NCBI RefSeq assembly: GCF_019455385.1 | Contig: NZ_JACOFR010000002.1 | Coordinates: 358,722 to 422,721, forward strand | Direction of reading: 5' to 3' | Source: Bradyrhizobium sp. BR 10289 | GTDB taxonomy: Bacteria > Pseudomonadota > Alphaproteobacteria > Rhizobiales > Xanthobacteraceae | Length of the DNA: 64,000 nt | Program-made: the position numbers and the translations under genes | Shown here: piece after piece, positions 35,354-48,180 of the stretch | Layout: each line of letters begins with the position of its first letter | Position numbering within the stretch: the stretch's first letter is position 1 | Notes under the pieces: model-generated | What the model was told of the DNA's origin: nothing | Databases searched by the model: none | Seen by the model: only the letters and a program-made list of their open reading frames with translations

Positions 35354-36790
35354 CTAGAACAGCGACTTTGCCGCGGCCGAGGCGACGGTCACCACCGGAC
35401 CTGCGAACAGCGCGAACAGCAGGTTGAACAGGCCGAAGACGGCCATGACCGCCTTGACCTCGAAACGCACCGGATCGACCTGGCCGGCCGGCTCGTCGAA
35501 ATACATCGTCTTGACGATGCTCAGATAGTAGTAGGCACCCACCACGCTGGTCAGCACGCCGATCACCGCCAGCGTGAACAGATTGGCCTTGATGGCGGCG
35601 ACGAAGACGTACCATTTGGCGAAGAAGCCGGCGAGCGGCGGGATGCCTGCGAGCGAGAACAGCAGCATCGCGAACATGAAGGCGAGCAGCGGGTTGGTGC
35701 GCGACAGGCCGGCGAAATCGCTGATCTGCTCGACCGCTTGGCCGTTGCGCTTCATGGCGAGGATGATCGAGAACGAGCCGAGCGTCATCGCGACATAGAT
35801 CACGATGTACATCAGCACGCCCTGCGCGCCTTCGATGGTGCCTGAGGCAAGGCCGACCAGGGCAAAGCCCATATGGCCGATCGAGGAATAGGCCATCAGG
35901 CGCTTGATGTTGGTCTGGCCGATCGCGGCGAAGGAGCCGAGCGCCATCGAAGCGATCGACACGAACACCAGGATCTGCTGCCACTGCGAGACGATGCCGG
36001 GGAAGGCGGTCAGCGTGACGCGGGTGAAGACGGCGAGCGCAGCCACCTTCGGCGCCGAGGCGAAGAAGGCGGTGACCGGGGTCGGGGCGCCCTCATACAC
36101 GTCGGGCGTCCACATGTGGAACGGCACGGCCGAGACCTTGAAGCAGAGGCCGGCGAGCAGGAAGACGAGGCCGAACACCAGGCCGACATTCGAGATGGTC
36201 GTGGCCGCGGCAATGCCGGTGAAGCTCACGGTGCCGGTGAAGCCGTAGACCAGCGAGGAGCCGTACAGCAGCATGCCCGAGGACAGCGCGCCGAGCACGA
36301 AGTACTTCAAACCCGCTTCGGTCGATTTGGCGTTGTCGCGGTTCGAGGCCGCCACGACGTAGAGCGCGAGCGACATCAGTTCGAGGCCGAGATAGAGCGA
36401 GATCAGGTCGCCGGCCGAGATCAGCACCATCATGCCGAGCGTCGAGAGCAGCACCAGGATGGCATATTCGAAGATGCGGCGCGACGGATCGGCGAGGAAC
36501 TCGGTCGACAGGATCAGCGTCACGGCCGAGCCGATCAGGGCCAGGATCTTCATGAAGCGGGCGAAGTCATCGACGATGAAGCTGCCGCCGAAGGTCACCT
36601 GCTTGCCCGCGGGCAGCGCGTATTCCAGCACGCCGACGAGGATGAGGAGCAGCACCGCGAGCGTCGTGACCGCGCCGGTGGTCCCCTGCCCGCGATAGGC
36701 GCCCAGCATCAGGAGCGCCATGGCGCCGATCGCGAGCACGAGCTCGGGCAGCACCGGCGCCAGTTGATAACCTGCAGTCGTAATGCTCAT
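35354..36790 (-). CDS. nuoN: NADH-quinone oxidoreductase subunit N
   Basis: 478 residues, about 14 membrane helices; an antiporter-like proton-pumping subunit of complex I. The pumping core is visible as GAYRGQ-preceded N-terminal helices, [84 protein letters not shown] and [24 protein letters not shown]. It is the last nuo gene; birA follows one base after it. Confidence 0.96.
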   Translation of the reverse strand: MSITTAGYQLAPVLPELVLAIGAMALLMLGAYRGQGTTGAVTTLAVLLLILVGVLEYALPAGKQVTFGGSFIVDDFARFMKILALIGSAVTLILSTEFLADPSRRIFEYAILVLLSTLGMMVLISAGDLISLYLGLELMSLALYVVAASNRDNAKSTEAGLKYFVLGALSSGMLLYGSSLVYGFTGTVSFTGIAAATTISNVGLVFGLVFLLAGLCFKVSAVPFHMWTPDVYEGAPTPVTAFFASAPKVAALAVFTRVTLTAFPGIVSQWQQILVFVSIASMALGSFAAIGQTNIKRLMAYSSIGHMGFALVGLASGTIEGAQGVLMYIVIYVAMTLGSFSIILAMKRNGQAVEQISDFAGLSRTNPLLAFMFAMLLFSLAGIPPLAGFFAKWYVFVAAIKANLFTLAVIGVLTSVVGAYYYLSIVKTMYFDEPAGQVDPVRFEVKAVMAVFGLFNLLFALFAGPVVTVASAAAKSLF

Positions 36791-36812
36791 GGCGATATCC
36801 TGACCTGCCCGA

Positions 36813-38321
36813 TCAATGGAGCAGTGCGGCGGCCTTCACGGCCGTCACAGCGGTGTTGTAATTGTTGACGAGTTGCTGGACCGAGGCGGCCGACATGTCG
36901 AGCACCGGCTTCGGATAGACGCCGAACAGGATCGTCAGCGCGATCATTGGGAACAGAATCACGCACTCCCGCAAGGTCATATCCTTCATGCTCATCAGCG
37001 ACGGCTTGACCAGGGCCCCGAACACGATCTTGCGGTAGAGCCACAGCGCGTAAGCAGCCGACAGGATCACGCCGAAGGTGGCGAAGAATGCGGTCGGGAT
37101 CGAAACCTTGAAGGTGCCGAGCAGCGTCATGAACTCGCCGATAAAGCCGGAGGTGCCGGGCAGACCGACATTGGCCATGGTGAAGACCATGAAGGTCAGC
37201 GCGTAGAGCGGCATCCGGTTGACGAGGCCGCCATAGGCGGCGATCTCGCGGGTGTGCAGACGGTCGTAGACAACGCCGACGCAGAGGAACAGCGCGCCGG
37301 AGACGATGCCGTGCGAGATCATCTGGAACACGCCGCCGGCGACACCCTGCATGGTGCCGGCGAAGATGCCCATGGTGACGAAGCCCATATGCGCCACCGA
37401 AGAGTACGCGATCAGCTTCTTCATGTCCTCCTGCATCAAGGCCACCAGCGAGGTGTAGATGATGGCGATGGCGGACATGGTGAAGACCAGCGGCGCGAAG
37501 TCATGCGAGGCCAGCGGGAACATCGGCAGCGAGAAGCGCAGGAAGCCGTAGCCGCCCATCTTCAGCAGGATCGCGGCGAGCACCACGGAGCCCGCGGTCG
37601 GCGCCTCGACGTGCGCGTCGGGCAGCCAGGTGTGCACCGGCCACATCGGCATCTTCACCGCGAAGGAAGCGAAGAAGGCCAGCCACGCCCAGGTCTGCAA
37701 AGACCGCGGTACGGCGGTGTGCATCAGCGCCGGGATGTCGGTGGTGCCGCCGTTCCAGTACAGCGCCATGATGGCGAGCAGCATCAAGACTGAGCCGAGC
37801 AGCGTGTAGAGGAAGAACTTGAACGACGCGTAGACCCGGCGCGGGCCGCCCCAGACGCCGATGATCAGGAACATCGGGATCAGGCCGCCCTCGAAGAACA
37901 GATAGAACAGCACGAGATCGAGCGCCGAGAAGGTGCCGATCATCAGCGTTTCCAGGATCAGGAACGCCATCATGTATTCGCGGACGCGGTTGGTGATCGC
38001 CTTCCAGCTGGCGATGATGCAGAACGGCATCACGGCGGTGGTCAGGATCACGAGCGGCAGCGAGATGCCGTCCACGCCCATGTGATACGTGATGCCGGTA
38101 GCGAGCCAGCTCGCCTTCTCGACGAACTGGAAGTCGGCGCTGTTGGGGTCGAAGCGCATGACCAGGATCACCGACACCGCGAAGGTGATCAGCGTGGTCC
38201 AGAGCGCGATCCAGCGCGAATTGCGCCTGGCCGCCTCGTCATCGCCGCGGCTCAGGTAAACGATCAGCGCGCCGACCAGCGGCAGGAACGTCGTGACCGA
38301 AAGGATGGGCCAGGTTGTCAT
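36813..38321 (-). CDS. nuoM: NADH-quinone oxidoreductase subunit M
   Basis: 502 residues, a proton-pumping antiporter-like subunit of complex I. Signature stretches: [100 protein letters not shown] and [24 protein letters not shown]. Its ATG follows the nuoL stop with no gap, so the two are coupled. Confidence 0.97.
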   Translation of the reverse strand: MTTWPILSVTTFLPLVGALIVYLSRGDDEAARRNSRWIALWTTLITFAVSVILVMRFDPNSADFQFVEKASWLATGITYHMGVDGISLPLVILTTAVMPFCIIASWKAITNRVREYMMAFLILETLMIGTFSALDLVLFYLFFEGGLIPMFLIIGVWGGPRRVYASFKFFLYTLLGSVLMLLAIMALYWNGGTTDIPALMHTAVPRSLQTWAWLAFFASFAVKMPMWPVHTWLPDAHVEAPTAGSVVLAAILLKMGGYGFLRFSLPMFPLASHDFAPLVFTMSAIAIIYTSLVALMQEDMKKLIAYSSVAHMGFVTMGIFAGTMQGVAGGVFQMISHGIVSGALFLCVGVVYDRLHTREIAAYGGLVNRMPLYALTFMVFTMANVGLPGTSGFIGEFMTLLGTFKVSIPTAFFATFGVILSAAYALWLYRKIVFGALVKPSLMSMKDMTLRECVILFPMIALTILFGVYPKPVLDMSAASVQQLVNNYNTAVTAVKAAALLH

Positions 38322-40427
38322 TTACTGGCCTCCAAAGCCGAACATGAACCAGGTGATCAGGCCGGCGGCGCCGATCAGCATGGCGAATGCGTAGTGATAG
38401 AGATAGCCGGTCTGGATCTTCACGACGTTGCGGGTGACGTCCAGCACGCGGGCCGAGACGCCGTCGGGGCCGAAGCCGTCGATGATGAAGCCGTCGCCCT
38501 TCTTCCAGAGCTGATAGCCGAGCCACTTCGCCGGACGGACGAAGATCAGGTCGTAGAGCTCGTCGAAGTACCATTTGTTGAGCAGGAACTGGTACAGCAT
38601 CGGCTGCGTCTTCGCGAGCTCGACCGGCAGATAGGGCCGGCGGATGTAGAACAGATAGGAGACGAGGAAGCCCAGCACCATCATCACCGTCGGCAGGAAG
38701 GCGATGGTCTCGGGGATGTGGTGCATCTCCTCGATGATGTGCGGGTTCATCTTCACGGACTCCCGGAAGAACTCCTCGATGCCGTGACCGGCGAACAGCT
38801 CCTTGAACGGCAGGCCCGCGACGAACGAGCCGACCGCGAGCGCGCCGATCGGGATCAGGATCCAGAGCGGGGCTTCGTGCGCGGCCTCGTAATGATGCTC
38901 GTCATGCGGCTCGCCGTGGAAGGTCTTGAAGATCAGGCGCCAGGAGTAGAACGAGGTCAGGCCGGCCGCGACGATCGTCATCAGGAAGCCGTACACCGCG
39001 AACGGATTGTGCGAGGCGTAGGCCGCTTCGATGATCGCGTCCTTGGAGAAATAGCCGGCGGTGAGCGGGAAGCCCGTGAGCGCCAGGGTGCCGACCACCA
39101 TCACCGCATAGGTGTAGGGGATCTTCTTCCAGAGGCCGCCCATGTTGCGGATGTCCTGCTCGTGGTGCATCGCGTAGATCACCGAGCCGGAGCCCAGGAA
39201 TAGCAGCGCCTTGAAGAAGGCGTGCGTGAACAAATGGAACATACCGACCGAATAGGCCCCTGCCCCCATCGCCACGAACATGTAGCCGAGCTGCGAACAG
39301 GTCGAGTAGGCGACGATGCGCTTGATGTCGTTCTGGACGAGGCCGATGGTCGCCGCGAAGAACGCGGTGGTGGCGCCGAAGAACATCACGACGGCCTGGG
39401 CGGTCGGGGCGAGCTCGAACAGCGGCGACAGCCGCGCCACCATGAAGACGCCCGCGGTGACCATGGTCGCGGCGTGGATCAGCGCCGACACCGGCGTCGG
39501 GCCTTCCATCGCGTCCGGCAACCAGGTGTGCAGCAGGAACTGTGCCGACTTGCCCATCGCACCCATGAACAGCAAGAGGCAGGTCAGGGTCAGCGCGTCG
39601 GCATGCCAGCCGAGGAAGTCGATGGTCTTGCCGGTCAGGCTCGGGGCCGCATGGAAGATGGTCTCGAAATCGGTCGAGCTCGTCAGCATGAAGATCGCGA
39701 AGATGCCGAGCGCGAAGCCGAAGTCGCCGACGCGGTTGACCACGAAGGCCTTGATGGCGGCGGCGTTCGCCGTCGGTTTCTGGTACCAGAAGCCGATCAG
39801 CAGGTAGCTGGCCAGACCCACGCCTTCCCAGCCGAAGAACAGCTGCACGAGGTTGTCGGCTGTCACCAGCATCAGCATGGCGAAGGTGAACAGCGAGAGA
39901 TAGCCGAAGAAGCGCGGCCGGTTCGGATCCTCGTCCATGTAGCCGATGGAATAGAGGTGCACGAGCGAGGACACGGTCGTCACCACCACCAGCATCACGG
40001 CGGTGAGCGTGTCGACGCGCAGCGTCCACCAGACCTGGAGGTCGCCGGAGAAGATCCAGGGCAGCAGCTGGTACCGGACGTCGTGGCCGTTGAAGCCGAC
40101 ATCGACCAGCGTCATCCAGGACAGCGCGGCCGAGACGAACAGCAGCCCCGTGGTGATCAGCTCGGCGCCGCGCGAGCCCGCCGCCGGCGGCTCAGCCGGA
40201 CCGTGGCCGTGGTCGTCATGGCCGTCGCCCGGCTCATGGTGGGTCTCGTGGATGACGGAAGCATCCTCGTTGATCGAAGCGGACGCATGCGCGTGCGCGC
40301 CATGACCGTGGTCGCCGTGATGCTCGACTTCGTCGCCCGAGGGGTTGCGGGCATGCGCGCCGGCCAGGGCGATGAGCCCGGCAAGGATGGCGCCCAGCAG
40401 AGGCAGGAAAACGATTGCCTGAACCAT
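38322..40427 (-). CDS. nuoL: NADH-quinone oxidoreductase subunit L with a His-rich insertion
   Basis: 701 residues, the largest pumping subunit of complex I with the long lateral helix at the C-terminus. Core motifs are present: [79 protein letters not shown] and [22 protein letters not shown]. Unusual: residues about 29-80, between the first two helices, hold a loop with 12 His plus many Asp and Glu ([30 protein letters not shown]), not found in E. coli NuoL. Confidence 0.97.
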   Translation of the reverse strand: MVQAIVFLPLLGAILAGLIALAGAHARNPSGDEVEHHGDHGHGAHAHASASINEDASVIHETHHEPGDGHDDHGHGPAEPPAAGSRGAELITTGLLFVSAALSWMTLVDVGFNGHDVRYQLLPWIFSGDLQVWWTLRVDTLTAVMLVVVTTVSSLVHLYSIGYMDEDPNRPRFFGYLSLFTFAMLMLVTADNLVQLFFGWEGVGLASYLLIGFWYQKPTANAAAIKAFVVNRVGDFGFALGIFAIFMLTSSTDFETIFHAAPSLTGKTIDFLGWHADALTLTCLLLFMGAMGKSAQFLLHTWLPDAMEGPTPVSALIHAATMVTAGVFMVARLSPLFELAPTAQAVVMFFGATTAFFAATIGLVQNDIKRIVAYSTCSQLGYMFVAMGAGAYSVGMFHLFTHAFFKALLFLGSGSVIYAMHHEQDIRNMGGLWKKIPYTYAVMVVGTLALTGFPLTAGYFSKDAIIEAAYASHNPFAVYGFLMTIVAAGLTSFYSWRLIFKTFHGEPHDEHHYEAAHEAPLWILIPIGALAVGSFVAGLPFKELFAGHGIEEFFRESVKMNPHIIEEMHHIPETIAFLPTVMMVLGFLVSYLFYIRRPYLPVELAKTQPMLYQFLLNKWYFDELYDLIFVRPAKWLGYQLWKKGDGFIIDGFGPDGVSARVLDVTRNVVKIQTGYLYHYAFAMLIGAAGLITWFMFGFGGQ

Positions 40428-40435
40428 TTGAGAGC

Positions 40436-40744
40436 TCAGCCCTTCATCAGATTGACGTCCTCAACCGCGATCGAGCCACGGTTGCGGAAATAGACCACCA
40501 GGATGGCGAGACCGATCGCGGCTTCAGCGGCCGCGACGGTGAGCACCAGAAGCGCGAAGACCTGGCCGACGATGTCGCCGAGGAAGGTCGAGAACGCCAC
40601 GAGGTTGATGTTGACCGAGAGCAGGATCAGCTCGATCGACATCAGGATGACGATGATGTTCTTGCGGTTCAGGAAGATGCCGAGGATCCCGAGCGTGAAC
40701 AGGATCGCGGCGACCGCCAGGTAATGTCCGAGCCCGATCGTCAT
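40436..40744 (-). CDS. nuoK: NADH-quinone oxidoreductase subunit K
   Basis: 102 residues from ATG 40744. It has the typical three helices with buried Glu: [48 protein letters not shown], then [32 protein letters not shown] overlaps the nuoJ stop (ATGA). Confidence 0.97.
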   Translation of the reverse strand: MTIGLGHYLAVAAILFTLGILGIFLNRKNIIVILMSIELILLSVNINLVAFSTFLGDIVGQVFALLVLTVAAAEAAIGLAILVVYFRNRGSIAVEDVNLMKG

Positions 40745-41379
40745 TTCACCCACTCCGCCGCATCGGCATCCTGGAGCCCCTGCCCCGGCGCCACCTTGCG
40801 CATCGCCATCGCCATGTCGGGCGTGCGCGCGTTCTGAACGTTGATGTCCTGCCGCTTCACGCTCGCCTTGTGGCGCAGCGTCAGGACGATGGCGCCGATC
40901 ATGGCCACCAGCAGCACCATGCCCGAGAGCTGGAAGTAGTGGATGTACTTCGTATAGAGCACCAGGCCCAGCGCCTCGGTGTTGGAGACGTTGGTCGGGA
41001 TCGCCGACGTGATGGTCTTGCTCACGCTGGGATTGATGACCCAGGCGCCGACCGTCAGCAGCAGCTCGAACAGGAAGATGCCGCCGATCACGACGCCGAC
41101 CGGCAGGTACTGGATGAAGCCTTCGCGCAGCTCGACGAAGTCGACGTCGAGCATCATGATCACGAACAGGAACAGCACCGCGACCGCGCCGACATAGACG
41201 ACGATCAGCATCATGCCGAGGAATTCGGCGCCCATCAGCACGAACAGGCCGGAGGCGTTGACGAAGGCCAGGATCAGGTACAGCACGGAGTGCACGGGAT
41301 TGCGCGAGACAATCACCATCACCGCCGAGGCGACGCAGACGCCGGCGAACAGATAGAAGAACAGCGCGGGGAGGATCAT
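40741..41379 (-). CDS. nuoJ: NADH-quinone oxidoreductase subunit J
   Basis: 212 residues with five membrane helices. [70 protein letters not shown] is the highly conserved ND6-like part. The polar C-terminus ([42 protein letters not shown]) is longer than in E. coli but normal for Rhizobiales. Confidence 0.97.
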   Translation of the reverse strand: MILPALFFYLFAGVCVASAVMVIVSRNPVHSVLYLILAFVNASGLFVLMGAEFLGMMLIVVYVGAVAVLFLFVIMMLDVDFVELREGFIQYLPVGVVIGGIFLFELLLTVGAWVINPSVSKTITSAIPTNVSNTEALGLVLYTKYIHYFQLSGMVLLVAMIGAIVLTLRHKASVKRQDINVQNARTPDMAMAMRKVAPGQGLQDADAAEWVK

Positions 41380-41388
41380 GCTCTCATC

Positions 41389-41883
41389 TCACCGGTACGG
41401 CGCGTCGAGCTCGATCGCTTTGGCGATCTCGCGTTCCCAGCGATCGCCATTGGCGAGCAGCTTGGCCTTGTCATAGAACAGTTCCTCGCGGGTCTCGGTC
41501 GCGAACTCGAAGTTCGGACCTTCGACGATGGCGTCGACCGGACAGGCCTCCTGGCAGAGGCCGCAATAGATGCACTTCACCATGTCGATGTCGTAGCGCA
41601 CGGTGCGGCGGGTGCCGTCGTTGCGGCGCGGGCCGGCCTCGATGGTGATGGCCTGCGCCGGGCACACCGCCTCGCACAGCTTGCAGGCGATGCAGCGTTC
41701 CTCGCCGTTCGGATAGCGGCGCAGCGCGTGCTCGCCGCGGAAGCGCGGCGAGATCGGGCCCTTCTCGAACGGATAGTTCAGCGTCGGCTTCGGCTGGAAG
41801 AAATAGCGCATGGCGAGGAAGAACGCCGAGACGAATTCCGACAGCAGAAGCGAGCGTGCAGTGGCGTTGATGTTGATACCCAT
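41389..41883 (-). CDS. nuoI: NADH-quinone oxidoreductase subunit I
   Basis: 164 residues from ATG 41883. It carries two 4Fe-4S ferredoxin motifs, [14 protein letters not shown] and [15 protein letters not shown], which hold clusters N6a and N6b. An N-terminal amphipathic stretch ([36 protein letters not shown]) is typical of the alphaproteobacterial and mitochondrial (TYKY) form. Confidence 0.97.
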   Translation of the reverse strand: MGININATARSLLLSEFVSAFFLAMRYFFQPKPTLNYPFEKGPISPRFRGEHALRRYPNGEERCIACKLCEAVCPAQAITIEAGPRRNDGTRRTVRYDIDMVKCIYCGLCQEACPVDAIVEGPNFEFATETREELFYDKAKLLANGDRWEREIAKAIELDAPYR

Positions 41884-41891
41884 GACGGCCC

Positions 41892-42959
41892 TCACTTCGG
41901 CGCGATGCCGGCGAACTGCAGCACGCCGGCCACCACGATCACCATCGCCAGCGACAGCGGCAGGAACACCTTCCAGCCGAGGCGCATCAGTTGGTCGTAG
42001 CGGTAGCGCGGCACGATCGCCTTTGCCATCGCGAACAGGAAGAACATGAAGAACAGTTTCAGCGCGAACCAGATGATCCCCGGCACCCAGTTGAAGGGCG
42101 GCAGGTCGACCGGCGGCAGCCAGCCTCCCAGGAACAGGATCGTGGCCATCGCGCACATCGTGACGATGGCGACGTATTCGCCGAGCATGAACAAGAGATA
42201 CGGCGTCGAGCCGTATTCGACCATGAAGCCGGCGACGAGCTCGGATTCGGCTTCGACGAGGTCGAAGGGCGGACGGTTGGTTTCCGCCAGCGCCGAGACG
42301 TAGAACACCACGAACATCGGGAACAGCGGCCAGACGTACCAGTTCAGGATGGTCAGCTGCGGCAGGCCGATCAGGCTGGCGAGACCGCGGACATGCTGGG
42401 CCTCGACCACGGCCGACAGGTTCAGCGTGCCGGCGCAGAGCAGCACCGTGATGATGACGAAGCCGATCGAGACTTCATAGGACACCATCTGCGCCGCCGA
42501 GCGCAGCGCCGCCAGGAACGGGTACTTCGAGTTCGACGACCAGCCGGCCATGATGATGCCGTAGATCGACAGCGACGAGATCGCGAAGATGAAGAGGATG
42601 CCGACATTGATGTCGGAGATCACCCAGCCGAGATTGGTCGGGATCACCGCCCAGGCCGCGAGCGCAAGCACGCACGAGACCAAGGGAGCAAGGAGAAAGA
42701 CGCCCTTGTTGGCGCCGGCCGGGATGATCGGCTCCTTCAGCACGAACTTCAGCAGGTCCGCGAAGGATTGCAGCAGGCCCCACGGGCCGACCACGTTCGG
42801 GCCGCGGCGGATCTGCACCGCCGCCCAGATCTTGCGGTCGGCGAGCAGGATGTAGGCGATCGCGACCAGGAGGACGACGAGCACCAAGACGCTCTCCGCG
42901 ATCATGATGATCAGCGGCCAGAGGAAACCGGTCCAGAATGCGCTTTCGAAGAATTCCAT
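41892..42959 (-). CDS. nuoH: NADH-quinone oxidoreductase subunit H
   Basis: 355 residues from ATG 42959 ([20 protein letters not shown]). It forms part of the quinone site. Conserved stretches: [115 protein letters not shown] and [34 protein letters not shown]. Confidence 0.97.
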   Translation of the reverse strand: MEFFESAFWTGFLWPLIIMIAESVLVLVVLLVAIAYILLADRKIWAAVQIRRGPNVVGPWGLLQSFADLLKFVLKEPIIPAGANKGVFLLAPLVSCVLALAAWAVIPTNLGWVISDINVGILFIFAISSLSIYGIIMAGWSSNSKYPFLAALRSAAQMVSYEVSIGFVIITVLLCAGTLNLSAVVEAQHVRGLASLIGLPQLTILNWYVWPLFPMFVVFYVSALAETNRPPFDLVEAESELVAGFMVEYGSTPYLLFMLGEYVAIVTMCAMATILFLGGWLPPVDLPPFNWVPGIIWFALKLFFMFFLFAMAKAIVPRYRYDQLMRLGWKVFLPLSLAMVIVVAGVLQFAGIAPK

Positions 42960-42964
42960 TCCGC

Positions 42965-45040
42965 TCACTCCGCTGCGGTCAGCATCTGCCCGGAGGCAAG
43001 CCGCGAGCATTCGGCCATCACGGCGGACGCGCGCGCGATGGGGTTGGTCAAATAGAAGTCCTCGACCAGAGGCTTGAACGGCGCCTTCTCGGGCGAGCCG
43101 CCCTTCCCGGCCAGCTTCCTGATCTGGTCGGCGGAGCCCGCCTCGATCTGATCGAGACGCATCAAATGCGGGACGGCCTTGAAGATCGCCTGGCGCAGCG
43201 CGGCAAGCGAGTCGTAGCCGAGCTTCTTGCCGAGTGCTTCCGACAGCGCGCGGATGATCGCCCAGTCCTCGCGGGCTTCGCCCGGCGGGAACGCGGCGCG
43301 GCCCGTCATCTGCACGCGGCCTTCGGTGTTGACGTAGATCGCGGACTTCTCGGTGTAGGCCGCGGCCGGCAGGATCACGTCGGCGCGATGGGCGCCGCGG
43401 TCACCGTGGGTGCCGATATAGACGACGAAGGTACCATCCGGCGCCTTGATCTCGTCGGCCCCAAGCAGGAACAAGAGGTCCAGCGTGCCGAAGGTCGTCA
43501 TCTGCGCGGCATTCAGCCCGCCCTGGCCGGCGGTGAAGCCGATATCGAGCGCGCCGACGCGCGAAGCGGTCTCGTGCAGAACGCCAAAGCCGTTCCAGCC
43601 GTCCTTGACCGCGCCCACATCGAGCGCGAGCTTGGCGGCGCTTGCGAGGATGGCGGCGCCGTCGTGACGCGCGGCCGCGCCCGCGCCGACCAGGATGATC
43701 GGGTTCTTGGCGTTCTTCAGCACGTCCATGAACGAATGCTTGCCGGCCGCGAGCTCACCGAGCGTCTCGGTGCCTGCGCCGAGATGATCGTAATCGTAGG
43801 TGAGATCGGCTTTGGTGCCGATCACGCCGACCTTGAAACCGCCGGCGCGCCAGCGCTTGCGGATGCGGGCGTTGAACACCGCCGCCTCCTTGCGCGGATT
43901 GGCGCCGATGATCAGCAGCGCGTCGGCCTGCTCGACGCCGACCAAGGTCGGATTGAAGATGTAGGAGCCGCGGCCGAGCGCGGGATCGAAGGCGTCGCCG
44001 CCCTGCACCGCCAGATTGCCCGAGCCGTACTTGGCGAGCAGGTCCTTCAGCGCGAACATCTCCTCGACGCCGGCGAGATCGCCGGCGATCGCGCCGATGC
44101 GCTTGCCGTCAGTGCGCGCCGCCTTGGAGGCAATCGCTGCGAAGGCTTCCTGCCAGCTTGCCGCGCGCAGCTTGCCGGCTTCGCGGATATAGGGCCGGTC
44201 GAGACGCTGTGTGCGCAGGCCGTCGACGACGTGACGGGTCTTGTCGGAGATCCACTCCTCGTTCACGGCCTCGTTGATGCGCGGCAGGATGCGCATCACT
44301 TCACGGCCGCGGGTGTCGACACGGATCGCCGAGCCGAGGCCGTCCATGACGTCGATCGACTGGGTCTTGCCGAGCTCCCACGGACGCGCCGCGAACGCAT
44401 AAGGCTTCGAGGTCAGCGCGCCGACCGGGCAGATGTCGACGAGGTTGCCCTGCAATTCCGAGGTCAGCGCGTGCTCGAGATAGGTGGTGATCTCCATGTC
44501 CTCGCCGCGGCCCGTCGCGCCCATCTCGGGCGCGCCGGCGACTTCCGCCGAGAAGCGGACGCAGCGCGTGCACTGGATGCAGCGGTTCATCGAGGTCTTG
44601 ACCAGCGCGCCGAGATACTTGTCCTCGACGGCGCGCTTATTCTCGGCAAAGCGGCTGGTGTCGACACCATAGCCCATCGCCTGGTCCTGCAGGTCGCACT
44701 CGCCGCCCTGGTCGCAAATCGGGCAATCCAGCGGATGGTTGATCAGAAGGAACTCCATCACGCCTTCGCGTGCCTTCTTCACCATCGGCGAACGGGTGGA
44801 GATCTCCGGCGGCTCACCCTTCGGGCCCGGACGGCAGTCGCGCACGCCCCAGGCGCAAGATGCGACCGGCTTGGGGCCGCCCTTCACCTCGACGAGGCAC
44901 ATCCGGCAATTGCCGGCGATCGACAGCCGCTCGTGATAGCAGAAGCGCGGAATCTCGGCGCCGGCCGCCTCGCACGCCTGAAGCAGCGTGTACTCGGCGG
45001 GGACATCGATCTCTTTGCCGTCGATGATGAGCTGGGTCAT
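42965..45040 (-). CDS. nuoG: NADH-quinone oxidoreductase subunit G
   Basis: 691 residues from ATG 45040. It holds several iron-sulphur clusters: a 2Fe-2S site in [19 protein letters not shown] plus CAWG, a His-Cys region [19 protein letters not shown] and a 4Fe-4S site [16 protein letters not shown] with [15 protein letters not shown]. The rest is a molybdopterin-oxidoreductase-like domain without the cofactor. It passes electrons from NuoE/F to NuoI. Five bases separate its start from the nuoF stop. Confidence 0.97.
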   Translation of the reverse strand: MTQLIIDGKEIDVPAEYTLLQACEAAGAEIPRFCYHERLSIAGNCRMCLVEVKGGPKPVASCAWGVRDCRPGPKGEPPEISTRSPMVKKAREGVMEFLLINHPLDCPICDQGGECDLQDQAMGYGVDTSRFAENKRAVEDKYLGALVKTSMNRCIQCTRCVRFSAEVAGAPEMGATGRGEDMEITTYLEHALTSELQGNLVDICPVGALTSKPYAFAARPWELGKTQSIDVMDGLGSAIRVDTRGREVMRILPRINEAVNEEWISDKTRHVVDGLRTQRLDRPYIREAGKLRAASWQEAFAAIASKAARTDGKRIGAIAGDLAGVEEMFALKDLLAKYGSGNLAVQGGDAFDPALGRGSYIFNPTLVGVEQADALLIIGANPRKEAAVFNARIRKRWRAGGFKVGVIGTKADLTYDYDHLGAGTETLGELAAGKHSFMDVLKNAKNPIILVGAGAAARHDGAAILASAAKLALDVGAVKDGWNGFGVLHETASRVGALDIGFTAGQGGLNAAQMTTFGTLDLLFLLGADEIKAPDGTFVVYIGTHGDRGAHRADVILPAAAYTEKSAIYVNTEGRVQMTGRAAFPPGEAREDWAIIRALSEALGKKLGYDSLAALRQAIFKAVPHLMRLDQIEAGSADQIRKLAGKGGSPEKAPFKPLVEDFYLTNPIARASAVMAECSRLASGQMLTAAE

Positions 45041-45045
45041 GTCTC

Positions 45046-46371
<1,326 letters not shown>

Positions 46372-46386
46372 ATCAGTGCTTTCCGA

Positions 46387-46593
46387 TCAACGATTGGACT
46401 GCTTGTAGGCAAGTCCGGCGGCGCAGACGGCGAAGGTCAGCGCCCAGAGCAGACTGGTTTCCTGCGACGCGTTCATGGTGAAACGCTGCAGCAGGTACAT
46501 GAAAACGGCCGCGCCCGCGGCGTGCATCGCGATGAAGCCCCACTTCTGCACGATGCCGCTCCCCTCAACTGCCGGTGACGAGAGATCACGCAT
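46387..46593 (-). CDS. Small membrane protein inside the nuo operon
   Basis: 68 residues with two probable membrane helices: WGFIAMHAAGAAVFMYLLQRF and TSLLWALTFAVCAAGLAYKQSNR. Its ATG overlaps the nuoE stop by one base (TGATG), and nuoF starts 15 bases after its stop. It is thus embedded in the operon and translationally coupled. It is not one of the 14 core subunits and I do not recognise a family. A complex I accessory or assembly role is inference from position. Confidence 0.75.
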   Translation of the reverse strand: MRDLSSPAVEGSGIVQKWGFIAMHAAGAAVFMYLLQRFTMNASQETSLLWALTFAVCAAGLAYKQSNR

Positions 46594-47204
46594 CAGGAGG
46601 TCTCCTTCAGCGTGGTCGGTCCGCCCATCGGCGCCGAGAACTGGCGGCCGTTCTGCGGACCGGGTTTCGGCGGATTGCCGGAGGCGAAGCCGTCGAGCAC
46701 CTTGCCGAAGCTTTCCTTGGTCAGGTCCTCATAGGTGTCCTTGCCGATCATCACCATCGGCGCGTTCACGCAGGCACCCAGGCACTCGACCTCTTCCCAG
46801 CTGAAATCGCCGTCCTTGGACAGATGGAAGGGATCGTGATGGATGCGGCTCTCGCAGACGTGGATCAGATCCTCGGCGCCGCGCAGGCGGCACGGCGTGG
46901 TGCCGCAGACCTGGACATGGGCCTTCTTGCCGACCGGCGAGAGCTGGAACATCGTGTAGAAGGTCGCGACTTCGAGCACGCGGATATAGGGCATGTCGAG
47001 CATGTCGGCGATGACGCGGATGGCGGCTTCCGACACCCAGCCGTTATTCTGTTCCTGCGCGCGCCAGAGGATGGCGATGACCGCGGAAGCCTGCCGGCCA
47101 GCCGGATATTTCGCGATCTGCTGCTTGGCGAAGGCGAGGTTCTCCTCCGTGAACGCGAAGCTCGCGGGCTGGACTTCCTTCGGTGCTAATCGGCGAACGG
47201 ACAT
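46593..47204 (-). CDS. nuoE: NADH-quinone oxidoreductase subunit E
   Basis: 203 residues. A thioredoxin-like domain binds a 2Fe-2S cluster through [18 protein letters not shown] and [16 protein letters not shown]. The N-terminal helical part ([38 protein letters not shown]) is typical. The C-terminal tail ([26 protein letters not shown]) is the usual longer alphaproteobacterial form. Confidence 0.96.
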   Translation of the reverse strand: MSVRRLAPKEVQPASFAFTEENLAFAKQQIAKYPAGRQASAVIAILWRAQEQNNGWVSEAAIRVIADMLDMPYIRVLEVATFYTMFQLSPVGKKAHVQVCGTTPCRLRGAEDLIHVCESRIHHDPFHLSKDGDFSWEEVECLGACVNAPMVMIGKDTYEDLTKESFGKVLDGFASGNPPKPGPQNGRQFSAPMGGPTTLKETS

Positions 47205-47214
47205 ATCTTATCTC

Positions 47215-48180
47215 TCACTGCATACGGCGCGCGTTTTTGGCGTTCAGGGCATCGATCCTGTCCTGCCAAAACGCGCTTGCGGTGCCGAAAACGTTGTAGC
47301 CGACATGGGTCGAGACCTTGATGCGGTCGAGGATCGACAGCTCGGTCACGGTCTCCAGCCGGTTGGTGCGGGGGTCGAGCACGATCAGCTTCATCGGCGT
47401 CTGTTCGAGGATGTAGCGCGACACCGCATGGGAGCGGTCGCTGCCGTGCTCCTCGCACATGATGACGCTGTCGGCCTGGAGCAGCCGGGCGCCGCCCTTG
47501 ATCGCCTCGATCTCGACGCCCTCGACGTCGAGCTTGATCAGGTACTTGCCGCTGGCCGAAACCTTGCCGTCGTCGATCAGATCGTCGAGTGCCAGAACCG
47601 GCACCTCCTCGCCGCCCGCTGACGGGCCGCCGGCGATGCTGAAGGCTTCGTGCTTGGTGCCCGACAGCCGCGCGGTGCCGCGCGCCGCGCCGATCGCGCA
47701 CTTCATGGTCTCGAAGCGGCCACCGTTGATGCGGGCGTTATTGGCAAGCTTGGGATAGTTCTGGCCCGACGGCTCGATCGCGATCGCCTTGTGCGACCCG
47801 AATGGCTTGCTCGAGACCAGCACCGACCAGTAGCCGTAATTGGCGCCGCAATCGAGCAGCATGTAGTCGACGTCGATGCTATCGGCGAACAACAGCTCGA
47901 GCTCGTCTTCATAGTTGTACGAGCGGTTGAGCAGCTTACTCCAGTAGCCGTCACCGTAGGGGAATTCGAACACGGCGTCGGGGTTGAGCTTGATCGCGAT
48001 GTTGCGCTCGGGCAGCGTTTTCCGCAGCAAATTGGCGCAGGCGATGTAGCCCATATGCGAGAAGTGCGAGGAGATCTTCGAGCCCGTCACCAGCGCCAGG
48101 GCAGCCGTCCGCTCCCACAGGTTGGCCCCTTCAAGGGCCCCCGAGGCGCGGTCGAACTGGATCGGCGCCTGCTGCCCCAT
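47215..48180 (-). CDS. FkbM-family methyltransferase inside the nuo operon
   Basis: 321 residues from ATG 48180. It has a SAM-binding Rossmann fold of the FkbM type: VDYMLLDCGANYGYWSVLVSS (motif I with DCGANYG), HKAIAIEPSGQNYPKLANNARING (acidic motif II), and the LIKLDVEGVEIEAIKGGARLL motif typical of FkbM proteins. The start overlaps the nuoD stop (TGATG) and its stop lies ten bases before nuoE. FkbM enzymes O-methylate sugars or small molecules; none is a known complex I component, so its place here is odd. Confidence 0.9.
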   Translation of the reverse strand: MGQQAPIQFDRASGALEGANLWERTAALALVTGSKISSHFSHMGYIACANLLRKTLPERNIAIKLNPDAVFEFPYGDGYWSKLLNRSYNYEDELELLFADSIDVDYMLLDCGANYGYWSVLVSSKPFGSHKAIAIEPSGQNYPKLANNARINGGRFETMKCAIGAARGTARLSGTKHEAFSIAGGPSAGGEEVPVLALDDLIDDGKVSASGKYLIKLDVEGVEIEAIKGGARLLQADSVIMCEEHGSDRSHAVSRYILEQTPMKLIVLDPRTNRLETVTELSILDRIKVSTHVGYNVFGTASAFWQDRIDALNAKNARRMQ

